Below the pieces are notes generated by a model. It was not told where the DNA came from. It saw only the letters and a program-made list of their open reading frames with translations, and ran no database searches. From the NCBI GenBank assembly GCA_021234155.1, contig JAJEKV010000022.1:9674934-9738933 (forward strand): a stretch of 64,000 bases of DNA. Reading direction: 5' to 3'. The position numbers and the translations under genes were made by a program. The stretch is from Isoetes taiwanensis. Its lineage: Eukaryota; Streptophyta; Lycopodiopsida; Isoetales; Isoetaceae. Below, one piece after another: positions 47,818 through 58,281 of this stretch (positions are counted from its first letter, which is position 1; every line of letters begins with the position of its first letter).

Positions 47818-47845
47818 GCCCGGCAACGCCGGGCACCATAACTAG
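47818..47845 (+). mobile_element. Helitron 3' terminus
   Basis: A perfect 7-bp-stem hairpin, GCCCGGC-AAC-GCCGGGC (47,818-47,834), is followed after seven bases by CTAG (47,842-47,845) and then T. This is the diagnostic Helitron end: hairpin near the 3' end, CTRR terminus, insertion before T. The 5' TC end was not located, so the length of the element is unknown. The open region 46.3-47.8 kb probably lies inside it. Confidence 0.72.
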
Positions 47846-49241
47846 TAGAATACAATTTCACTTCTTAAAAGGCTTAATAATTTGGTTACTAACAATGGTT
47901 TATTAGATGATGGCTTGTATAGGGTTTTTAACTTCCTCTAGACTAAGCGTAATGGATATTGTTGTTGTGGACTTGCTTAAGTGTGGGAGTAGATCATTGG
48001 TGTAATCCTATCAACAACACTTCAGCACATGCACCTCGGAAAGATGCCATGCAAATAACATAACTTATTATGGCACTCAAATATTCTCTCAAGACACCAA
48101 AAAAAAAAAAAGGAAAAGGGAAAAGAATTACCACCTCAAAATTCCTTCTTCCACATAGGTAAAAGATAGTCAACAGTCTAACGTTTAAAGATGATGGTCT
48201 ATCATCTCATACCCAACAACAGCTTTGAAACTTGGATGTTTCGTAAATTTGTTATAACAAGGAAATATATTTTAAAACGGGAATCGACACAGCCTAGCAT
48301 ACCATGAGACACTCCATTATGAACCACAAGTAAAAGAAACTAGCAACAGGACATGGTTAGGCAAACTTAGGGATGCATCAATGTGTTCTTGTAACTGTTT
48401 AGCATCACCCATATGAACAAAGGGTAACTTGAAAATGTGGAATTTTGTTGACTTTTTCAGAGACTAATAGTTCCTTCAAAGATCACATCACGTTGTATTA
48501 CCTTTAGGTTAAAAATTGAGAGACAAAACTATTTCAAGGTGTTTCCTCGTGTGAAACTACTTAGGCTTTACAAGACATTATTGTGGTGGCACAACTGCAA
48601 TTCTTATTTATACACAGATGTATTTCGAAGTGGTTTATTCCAAGACGAGTGTTTACCTGATATTGCACCTGATGGTAATACACCATTCTAGTAGGGAAAA
48701 GCCCAGATCGAAAAAATGGGGGTTTGAACTTCAAGAATTCCGATTGAGTTTTTTACATGTGGGAAAAAAGTTGGTAAGAAAAACTTAGATCATATGCAAA
48801 TTTCAGTGTATTTAAATTCTAGTATATAGAAAGTCCATATAAAAAATGCAACACACACTAACATAGACTAGCAAATTCTCTGGTTATACCTCAAATATTT
48901 TTTGAACCCTAGGGAAAAGTCCAGAATCATAACTGCATCCTCTTTGGTGCTTTCACATGTAAGATATTTTCGTTGACTTTTGTGTTTTCCCTCATTTAGA
49001 GAGCATTTTAGACGAGTCTCGAATAAATGCTTTTTACTAGAAAACAAAAACGTTACTCCATCTATCTCTCAAATTACTTCTGGTTTAAGCTCTCTTCGAA
49101 TTTTAGTTCTATTTAGCTGGCTAGCAGTTTTGTAGTGGACAGGGCCATAAGCATATCACTTCCCAACACATGCATTGCACATATAGGAAATTAGATCGAG
49201 AAGGCATTCGCTCGTTTGGACATGCCATTAAGCCAAGCTGG
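47846..49241. other. No recognisable gene
   Basis: AT-rich intergenic sequence between the Helitron end and the 3' end of INTS2. A short A-run lies at 48,099-48,110. Confidence 0.5.
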
Positions 49242-52200
49242 CTATGCTGGATCAGGAAGTTTCAAAGTTGCAGGGACCTGACCATAAAGTACTCTGCTTT
49301 CAATAAACTTTTGAAATGCGTCAACTGCAGTTATGTAAAGACTTGGATCGCGAGGTTGCCTTAATCCATTTATGGCTTTACTTGATTCAGCACAGCTCTG
49401 TAACAAGTTCGCAACTTCAAATGAAAGAGATGGGAACACTATGGCAATTTCGGACAATGCCTTCAACACTCCGTGCATTAATTCTGAAGTGCCAGAGACC
49501 TCATTGTGAATGCCATGCACATGTGCTACCACCTGCAAAGAACATAACAGAAATATTTCACTATCACCGTGATTGCAAATAAATCTAAACAGCATGTCTA
49601 CTCATAACATGTTGAAAAAAACCTTCAAGAACATGAAAATAGAATGAGCGTACAGCCTTATCCATGTAATTTTGGTCACCTTTTCAGCTTGTGGAAGCTC
49701 CCTATGCTTACGTACTATCTGGGTTGATAGAACAACAGCAAAAATCTTCTGTTCTTGCTTCTTTTGTTGCAAAAGCTCTTCAATAAAGTCTAAGCACTGT
49801 GCCGTCATGGGAATTGCTTCAACCATCTTAGGGATGAGTTCCATGTCATAACCCTGTAATGAAAGACCATTTCAATTAATGTCTTCGTACCAGACCGAAG
49901 ATGGTATCAGAAAGAATACCTGGAAGTGTAGAAGCTTAATAAGGGAAGGATTTGTATGAAAAAGGGATGAAATGGCTGCAAATATAAGTCCCTGTGCCTC
50001 ATTCAATGGACCTGGCTCTACGTGATCTCCAAGAAGCCTATTTGGAATGCAAACCTCCAATAGAACTTGCCAATGCTGATGTAACTTCTTCTCGTTTTAA
50101 GGTATTATCCTTTCCAGCATCAGATGATGCTCCCTGACAGATCCTTCTGTTTATTGTTAAAATTTCAACTAGTACATCTAGTACAATTGAAAGCAACGGA
50201 CTTCTGAACAAATGAAGAGTACAACGTAGAATAAGCAAGGGACCGATCAGATATTAAAACTCTGTAGGTGAGCTTCAATTCATCATATTTTCCACGTTTC
50301 CACAACTCGTTGAATAGAATTCCAAACTCCTGCTTAATATTCCCTTCTTCTGGATCGCCCGAGTCTTTAAGATTCTCAAACAGAAAAGGTGTTAATTGTT
50401 CTCCAGCAATAGCTGGCATGCTACGCCACCAAGAACAAAACTCTTCTTGAAGATGCCGTATACATGACTGCTTCAGAAGCACTGGCACGAGACCTTCAAT
50501 CAACGCATATTCCATGTCCCATGATACCTGGGCACCAAGCTCGACACGCCAATGTCGTGTCTTTGCCATTAGTTTGATAATGCGTAATATGATTATAGGT
50601 TCCTCAAGTGCTTCTTTACAGGCTGCCTTAATTAATTTGGAAGATAATAAAATTTTGCTCTTGTCCGAATTATCATCACTAATTGGAGAAACCCACTCGA
50701 GATCCTCCACTTTTGCAATGTTATTGAAGGCTATGTCTAAAAAGCCATTTTCAATACTCTCAAGCATCCTGGGGACATGAAACTTCTCCGGAAAAAGAGA
50801 TGCAGCTAGCCCAAGCCACTGAATAAACAGCAAAAGTTAGACCCTTCATATAGCTGTGAACCAAAAGAACAAGCGCTAAACTGCTCAACAGTGCCCTGAG
50901 TCAAAATATTAGATGCCAATATCCACAAGAACTAACGAATATGGGAGACCAGCACAAGGGAGTTGAAACACGCAAACATACATGTAGCTATAATGGCAAG
51001 TGATTAAGGTAGGATGGTTAAGTCCATGATAGATGAGACTGTGAATTAAAAATTTCAATGATTTAAAAGCATCAAGCCTATTATGTCAGGGATGTTATGC
51101 ATTGTGGAATAAAAATTAGATGACAGATAAGATATACAATGCCCTTACCTGGGCCAGCAAATTCTCATAAGCTTTCCAGTTAGCTTCCATGTAAAGAAAT
51201 AGAGAGTACCAGGGTATGGAAGTCAGCAACTGAGACCACCACTGTTCTTCCTCTGGTACATTTACCATGTCAAAGCTGGAAAAATCTCCACCAAGCCCTA
51301 CATTTCTCAGCGACTGTTCTCTACACAAAACATAATAAGCACACAACATTGATGGTGCTAAAGGCTTTGTGTTTTTCTCATTTCCAATCAAATAGTGCTT
51401 CTTTTGGCGTTTGAGATGTGATGTTTGGTTAGCAGGTACTGCAGAATAATTCAAAGCGGCTAAAATTACTGATTCCAGAAATTCACGTGGAAGAGATCGC
51501 ATCCGAGAAGTCTGTAAGGTTCTTCCTGGAACCAATAGCTCCGCAAATGATGGTATAACTTGTACAAGTGGCTGGCATAAACAAAAGGTTTGACAAGTTT
51601 AGACGCTTTCTTTAAGAACTGAAATTTCAAGTTCATTGAAGCCCTTACTTGATTAATAGGCTCTTTTGCAATCATAATACAATGCATCACAATATCTGAT
51701 ATATCAACTGAACAACGGGCAAAGACACCCGCTGATAATAGATGTTGAGAGAGATCTCAATGTAAGGCTCTCGTAAGCCCTGCAAAAGAACAGGAAGCTA
51801 AAAGTGGTAGAAAATGCAAGGTGCTCAAGCGAGCTATAATTTCACATATTATGAGCCAGAAAGAGCCACAGTTAAGTCCGGTACACTTTACTAGTGACAG
51901 CACCTTGGGGTCGAAGGGCTGCAACTGCATTTGCAATAACAGAAGGTTCAGATATTAATCCACAGGCAATCGATGCCTCTGCCAGATCACGCATCAATAC
52001 GTTATGCGGTCACATGCATTCCTAATGCTTTCCGCACAAGCTGCAGGAAAACAGATACCATGTAAAAAAACTGCCTGCTCACTTTGCTTCCAGTAAAAAT
52101 AAGCTGTTTAGTGTACAATTTTAACAAATGCTGTCACACCAGTGACACTAGATGATATATTTAAATACCTCAGCAATGTCACTAAAAGTGGCGAGATATA

Positions 52201-55043
52201 ACTGCACTGCCACCCAAACAGCAAGTTCTATTTCACGGGTAAATATAATAGGCTCCCACGCATCGCTGTGGACAATAGTTGCATGATGCAAGAATGAAAC
52301 TGTGCCCGTGTTGAAGGTCCCGAAAGTCCTGGAACAAGGCAAAGAAATGCGACCCCAAGCTGCAATGTACGTTCTGAACCACCTTTCCTCGGTTTCCTAT
52401 TATGATGAGACAGGGCCTTCAACCAGAAATCAACCTAAGTCATATCACATAGTCCAAATTAGTTGCTTTCTTCACACATCCCATGTAAAATAGTACCCAA
52501 CTAAACCAAACTAAAAAGTTTGAGCTGAATTAATTAAAATTGCTAACAACCGTGCTCACACTCTGAAAAACTGCAAATGCTATCTCAGGTTTCCCAACAT
52601 AATCAACTGCTAAACTTAAGGACTATCTTTATCCTATTCCTGAAAGACAGAAACCAAAACCTAGGAGAGCTCATCCCCTGAATCTAACTTCTCACCACAC
52701 AAGAAAATTCAAACTACTACTTGCCTCTCCGGGACTCGGTGTTAAATCCGCACCACGAACAAGAATGCAATAAATCCTTAGGTGTGCATGCAGCTCTGCA
52801 CACCAACCGCTTTCTCGCATTTTAGATTGCGCATCTTCCAGCAATGCAACCCGAAGTTGCTGGATTAACCACTCCTTATCATTATGCTGCTTACTGTCTA
52901 TTATGATCTTTCGTTTATGTTGTGTTTGCCCTGTATTTTCAGAAAGCTCTGATAGAGAAACATAACTTTGGTAGTTACTTCCCATATATGCTAAAAGCCA
53001 CTGAGATGTGCTTTGGTCTAAGAACAGTGCCCTAGACAAGAATTCGAGCTCATCATGAATCAACTCAACAGTTAACATGATGGCCATTTCTGGAAGAATG
53101 CATGCATCTATTAAAGCATTACGACATGTTAATGCAAAATAGGGTGCCAAAAGAGACAGTCTATAAATAATTGAGCAGCTGTCTCAACAAACTTGGAAGA
53201 GGTTACATTAGAATTCAGTTTCAAAGGATGTTGAAGGACCGCTTGCTGGTGCTGATGTGTCTTATGTAAAGGTGCATTTGTTGTGCCTTTAGCTTTTGCT
53301 GGTTCCAAGCTAATTCCATTCTGCTTATCACATAAAACTTCGATGTGTTTTCCAAGCATCTGAGTAAGAAAAAGAATTCCAGGCTGGCATAGAGTTGGAT
53401 TATTTGCAAGTGCAGCAACTATTAAAGGATAAGCTGATCGTGTTGTAAGGAGGCCCTTAATCAATTGCTCTGTGAAGAAACAGAAATGTAAGTAAGAAAA
53501 TTTCATATTAGAAATGTCACGTCTGTATGATTATCTTCTTGTTCAATTACATAGTAAACGTCTGAAAAAATGGAAATAGATCAAAAAGCGAGAAGTGGAT
53601 ACAAAAAGTACGTAGGTACTACTTAACTCTTTTGAAAATAGCAATTTGCCAAAGTCTTTAAGTTCCATTGTTTATAATGGATAATTTATCTCGTTGGTTG
53701 TGCATCATATTCTGCTGTAGTTTACAAATTACATTCTAAAAGAAACAAGAACATATGAAAGAACCTGCTGTTAAAAGCATTGGGCATCTTGATACCACGA
53801 TAGGAAGGATACACAGCATCTCATGCAGGTAACCTTCATTATTCCAAATGCTTCCCTTGTCCCCATTTTCATAACCCACGCAAGGTCTGATGGAGAAGAA
53901 CTTTACTGAAAAATCAGCTGATCGTTTACGAAGAGACAACAATGTAAGAACTGCCCGACCATTCTAGAAAATTGTCCAGGAGTAATTAGTAAGCTGTACA
54001 ATTTCTCTAATCATTGTCATTGAAAATAAAGAAACAACATGCATGACAAGGTTAGGCTGTCGTCAGTCATCTGGGAGTGATGGCATAAATTGGCAGGGGA
54101 TGAAAGATAAGTGCCGCCGACAAGGAGGCGTGCAATGTCAGCTTAGAAAGATACGAGCACCAGATATTGAATACAAAAGGTGGCACTCCTAATAGCATCA
54201 TTTGATAAACTGTTTAGGTAGTATGTAACTTTAGTGTTAGAAAGAGATCTAGCATGAGAGACGGCGATGACCTTTTGAAAAATGCAGAGAGAATTGAGAT
54301 GGATATAGATGATGATGTACTACTGTAAGGTGGTGAAAGAACCGAGTGTAGAAACAATTACTACCATATATTGATGAGAGAGCAGAGAATGATGCTTCAT
54401 GTTCTGGAAGCTTATCTACTGATACTAGTGAGTAGTGATGTGCTGGATGCTTGATTACAGACCTGATGGTTTCCTTAGATGTAATAACATTTCATTTCAT
54501 TGATTAATACAACCAGAGTTCAACATCGTATTCTGCTCCACGTCAGTATGGATTATCCTAGAGGAAAGGAAATGGACCACCTAAAGGGCATAATAAGGAA
54601 CATTACTAGCATATAAAAAAGCCAGGTAAAGCAGGCTCCATGGGAACAAACAACATAAAAATGCGATTGCAAATATATATTTAACCTACCCCATTGGCTT
54701 CTTCAAACAATGCACACTCGTCAGCTGGGAGGCTCTCCTCCAATTCTCTCAATTCATAGACACTTTCTTCATCCCCAGTTTTCTGCGGCAATATAGCAGC
54801 TGCCTGCACCTCTGCCTCCAAAACTTGACGCCGTATTTGACGATAGTCCAATGCTGCATAGGCGAAAGCTTTGGGAAGGTTCGTATGCTGAGCAAGCGAA
54901 GACAGCACAAATAGCTTGCAACTCGGATCATCAGAAGCAGCCAAAGCCAATGCCGGAAGAAAATGGGCAGTAACGGATGAATCTAGAGCTTTGATTGGTT
55001 CCGGAGAGGAACCAAATCTCAAGAAGTCTAGCACCTCCGCCAT
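49242..55043 (-). CDS. INTS2: Integrator complex subunit 2 (INTS2), ten exons with frame breaks
   Basis: INTS2 is a large helical-repeat scaffold of the nuclear Integrator complex, which cleaves nascent snRNA 3' ends and attenuates Pol II. Exons on the minus strand: 54,690-55,043; 53,765-53,963; 52,725-53,469; 52,169-52,434; 51,892-52,040; 51,649-51,779; 51,149-51,571; 49,920-50,818; 49,680-49,853; 49,242-49,532 (stop TAG). All have GT-AG borders except one GC donor at 52,724 (AG|GCAAGT). The total, about 1,210 codons, equals the family's usual length. The diagnostic C-terminal block reads NPSLIKLLHFQGYDMELIPK and then AQCLDFIEELLQQ...QKIFAVVLSTQI, matching INTS2's LVHFQGYPCELLP...CLDFIPEL. 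Start ATG 55,043 is the first in frame. Frame breaks occur near 53,150, 52,265, 52,010, 50,245 and 50,055, so it is either a pseudogene or carries consensus errors. Confidence 0.88.
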
Positions 55044-56400
55044 CCCATAAACCCTAAGCCTTCAGGAAATTTAAGGTAAACATTCTCGTTTCCTATGGAA
55101 CACCGCATTCTAATGGTTCGGTATAGACTTGCATGGTTAGTAGGTTTCCCAATGACAAAAAGAGAGTGGGCTTGTTGGTTTTTTAGGGTGGAAAATCTGT
55201 GGGCCGTAGGATTGTTGTATTTTTTTTGCAATGGTGTTTATCTGACGGTTGTAGGTGAAGACAACAAAAATAGAAGGGGGCCGGACAGGGTTGAGCGGAG
55301 CTCCTGCCTTTGCTTCAAAAGTAACGGATTGGGCTGGGCCGGGAATTGGGCGATCGGCCGGGCCTGGCTCGATTTGGGCAGAGGGAAATAGAAGGTCTGA
55401 TGCCTGGCAGGAATTTGACGGATGGCCTACGCTTGTCAGCAATTGGGTGTGTTTTTTGGAGACAGATTGTTCTTTTGTGTTTTTTTCAGATTGTTCTTTT
55501 GGAGACAGATTGTTTTTTGTGTTTTTTGGCAGAAATTCTTGCCGGCTTAAATTGTTCTTTTGTTTTTTTCCGGCAAGATTGTTCTTTTTGATAGGCTTGT
55601 CAAATTTTTTTTGTGACATTTTTTCGGCCGAGGAAAGTTTCGGGTGTTTAAAAACAAGGCAAAAAAAACCCGAAATATCAAAGGCGCGTTTATTTGGTCT
55701 GAACCGCGAGCGGTGAGCAAGATCCGAAAGCGACCAAGGGTCCGGGCGATGGTGGTGAATGTGTTGTGGAAGTTTACGCTCTGCTATTCAGGGTTTCTAG
55801 CTTCCAAGCCTGGCTTGTCTTTTTTCTATTTGTCTCAGCTCCGAGATTTGATTTTGCCAAGTTTTTACTTGATGTTCTGCGGTTTTGGAGTTGGCGTTAG
55901 CTGGCGGATCTTCCATAGAAGAAATGCTTATGCTGGTTTGAATCCGGGGTTTGAATTAGGGGTTGCATTGGAGTGCTCTGCAGGTCTAAATCAGGGGTTT
56001 GGATTTGTTTAAATTCTTCACTGGGTTGGATCACGGTGCTGTGCTCTGGGCTCTCTTGGGCTCTCTTCGCTATTCGCTGTTTTCAACAAATTCAAAGCCT
56101 TGTTCTGATGCTCCTATTTACGTACAACAGTCTAGTTTGATGCTTGTCTGTGTTGCTGCATGCTATGTCCTTATATTGATAATCAGATGCCTTATACTTA
56201 TATTTGATAATCAGATGCCTTCGTGCAGAAGTCATGTTATTCGTTCTTTTATGGTTGACACGTGTACGGCCAGCAATTTTTTAAATCGTCAATGGTTATC
56301 AGATGTGTGGCTGAGGGTTTTTTATTTTATTTTCTTAAATAGCGAGTAGGATGGGTAGCGAGTGGTAGGATGGTTAATAGTTCGGTATAGACTTGCATGG
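55044..56400. promoter_or_regulatory. Region between divergent INTS2 and the helicase relic
   Basis: About 1.5 kb separates the INTS2 start from the helicase fragment. It is pyrimidine-rich, with leader-like sequence at 55,720-56,100 and repeated GATTGTTCTTTT phrases at 55,465-55,590. ORFs here (for example 55,137-55,619 minus, Lys/Asn repeats) are low-complexity artefacts. A bidirectional promoter is inferred from layout only. Confidence 0.35.
55116..55142. repeat. 27-bp direct repeat, left copy
   Basis: The 27 bp beginning GTTCGGTATAGACTTGCATG recur exactly at 56,380-56,406. The 1.24 kb in between may be an insertion or one arm of a local duplication. Confidence 0.85.
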
Positions 56401-56406
56401 TTAGTA
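56380..56406. repeat. 27-bp direct repeat, right copy
   Basis: Exact partner of 55,116-55,142. It is followed at once by an AATAG microsatellite. Confidence 0.85.
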
Positions 56407-56408
56407 TA

Positions 56409-56457
56409 CAAATAGAATAGAATAGAATAGAATAGAATAGAATAGAATAGAATAGAT
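56409..56457. repeat. (AATAG)n microsatellite
   Basis: About nine consecutive AATAG units, followed by degenerate GATAG repeats to about 56,472. Confidence 0.9.
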
Positions 56458-56492
56458 AGCTAGATAGAATAGATTTAGGCGTTGTTTTTTTT

Positions 56493-56576
56493 GGGTTGCC
56501 CCTAGGGGGGCAAACCCTTGTTTAGGTGGGTTTATGGCATATCCTAGGTATATGCTAGAATATACCTAGGATATGC
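56493..56576. repeat. Two adjacent palindromes centred on CCTAGG-type cores
   Basis: First, GGGTTGCCCC-TA-GGGGGGCAAACCC (56,493-56,517, nearly perfect). Second, a perfect inverted repeat with 17-bp arms and a 6-bp loop, left arm GCATATCCTAGGTATAT (56,537-56,553) and right arm 56,560-56,576. Together they could be the ends of a tiny foldback element or a cruciform-prone site, just before the helicase relic. Confidence 0.85.
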
Positions 56577-56599
56577 TGATGACTGCTCCAAACCTACTA

Positions 56600-57720
56600 T
56601 TATTTGTAAACTCTTGGTCACTGCGTTCGGATCCGGGATGCTCCAAATCAGGAAATGGAGGGTGGCAAACCGAAGATTTTCCTTTCAGAAATCGAAGAGT
56701 GGTGTATATTTCACCAATTAAAGCTCTGAGTAATCAGAAGTCCCGTGAGCCAGCTGAAGAATTCTTCGACGTTGGTCTAATGACATGGGACGTAATTATA
56801 TTTCCAAATGCATCATGCCTGGTAGGGTAATCTCTGTTAATAAATGTCAATATTCATGCCTGTGTGTGGGAAGTGGGCATTGTGATGGCTCCAAAAAATG
56901 ATAGGAATTTGCAGATTGGGTTGCAAAGGCAGTGTTCCAATTGCTTCATATGTATTTAAAGCTGTTTGATGTTCATAAAAATCATCTGCAGGTTTATCAA
57001 TAACCATGCCACATCATTTACACTAATTTTCGACCTACTCCCCTTCAAAGACTTGATCTTTCCTTCCGAGCCGATGGCTTTGTATATAGTGGTACATGAA
57101 GAAGGAACATTTCGAGATGATAATTTTCAAAAAGCAATGAATGCAGTCTTTGTCAACGTGGCTGATCATACTGGTAAAAGAGACAATGGAAAATGGCGGA
57201 AGATCCTTAATATTAAAACTGGGGAATCAAGTGATATCTTTAAAATTGTTGAAATGATTATGCAAAGCAATTATTCTCCTGCAATTGTGTTTAGTTTTAG
57301 TAAACGAGACTGCGAGAATTTGGCAGTGCAGGTAACTCACTCACATTCTTGTGCATTCTTCTTGGGAGACTAATTTAGGATATATTTGTTATTGAAGGTG
57401 TTGAAGCTTGATTTGAACAATGAGAAGGAGCTAGTAGGAGGTATTTTTTGGAAGTTATGGATTCACTTTCAGGCGATGACAAAAAGCTTCCACAGGTTTG
57501 AGTGTTAATCTGCATTAAGATGAAAAGTTTATAAATCATGTGGAGTCCTATTGCTTCAAGCCTGCAATGCAATGCATAATAATACTTCCCTTTTCTTTGT
57601 TTGGTGCAGGTTATCCAGCTCCTATCTCATTTGAAGCGAGGAATAGGGGTACATCATTCTGGTCTCTTGCCTATCCTGAAGGAGGTTATAGAGATACTTT
57701 TTCAAGAGGGGCTTATTAAG
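56600..57720 (+). pseudogene. MTR4/HEN2-type Ski2-like RNA helicase relic
   Basis: Four exon-like pieces match the nuclear exosome helicase MTR4/HEN2. (1) To 56,821: [17 protein letters not shown] and [17 protein letters not shown] (family MTGDV, here Gly to Trp). (2) 56,992-57,331: ALYIVVHEEGTFRDDNFQKA, ESSDIFKIVEMIMQ, VFSFSKRDCENLAVQ. (3) 57,398-57,495: LDLNNEKELV, then a one-base frame break before DDKKLPQ. (4) 57,610-57,720: [20 protein letters not shown]. Introns with GT/AG borders remain, so it is not a processed copy. Walker A (motif I) and the DExH exon are missing, as is everything after QEGLIK. Not functional as a helicase. Confidence 0.9.
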
Positions 57721-58086
57721 GTCAATCTACTTTATATTCTGAAGTCTTTCAAAGTATAACTTAACCCCATATTGCAAGAACAAACATCAGCACAAAGAGC
57801 CTTGAAATACGAAGGCATTCATGATGTCTGTGTGTATCTGGATGTGCTATAGTTTTGGGTGCGTGGACTATCTTCTAGCACCAGCAGGTAGAGTTTATTC
57901 TGCAATAAGCTCTCTTCATATGCTGCCCCCCATTTTAATTGCACAACAAACAAACTTCCATTGTTTTAGCCACCTTGTGGTCAAGCAAAATAGGAGATTA
58001 ACTTATTTGTTTCTAAATTCCTGATCTCTAATAAGAATATTTATATGATGAAGGGTTGCAATCTGAATAATGAGATTTCTGTGCAG

Positions 58087-58140
58087 GTGGATGGCATTGA
58101 AGAGCTGCGGAAAAGGTTCTGTTTGAATACAATAGTGAAG
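58087..58140 (+). other. Exon-like segment between the two relics
   Basis: Fifty-four bases open in frame (DGIEELRKRFCLNTIVK) between a GTGCAG acceptor and a GTAATG donor. It matches neither MTR4 nor DEG protease sequences that I know. Its origin is unclear; it may be a third captured exon or chance. Confidence 0.3.
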
Positions 58141-58281
58141 GTAATGTTTGCCCATTTGCTGATATATTGTCAGTTGTCAAATTACCACTGACCAGTTTGT
58201 CCCAAGGGGCATTAATATTTAAGAATCCAGCTTCACTTTTTATGTTGCAGCCAATAATTATCCACTTTGGTATTCATGCAG

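Noticed and set aside
49242-55043. Identification as an RST1/focadhesin-type repeat protein
   Set aside because: Considered first because of the helical-repeat character. The LLHFQGYDMELIP...CLDFIEELL block and total length fit INTS2 specifically.
55137-55716. Long overlapping ORFs on both strands upstream of INTS2
   Set aside because: Produced by repeated GATTGTTCTTTT phrases. The translations are low-complexity Lys/Asn or Phe/Cys runs.
56573-56690. Walker A-containing start of the helicase
   Set aside because: The sequence before [10 protein letters not shown] does not show GKT or the surrounding helicase residues in any frame, so motif I is absent.
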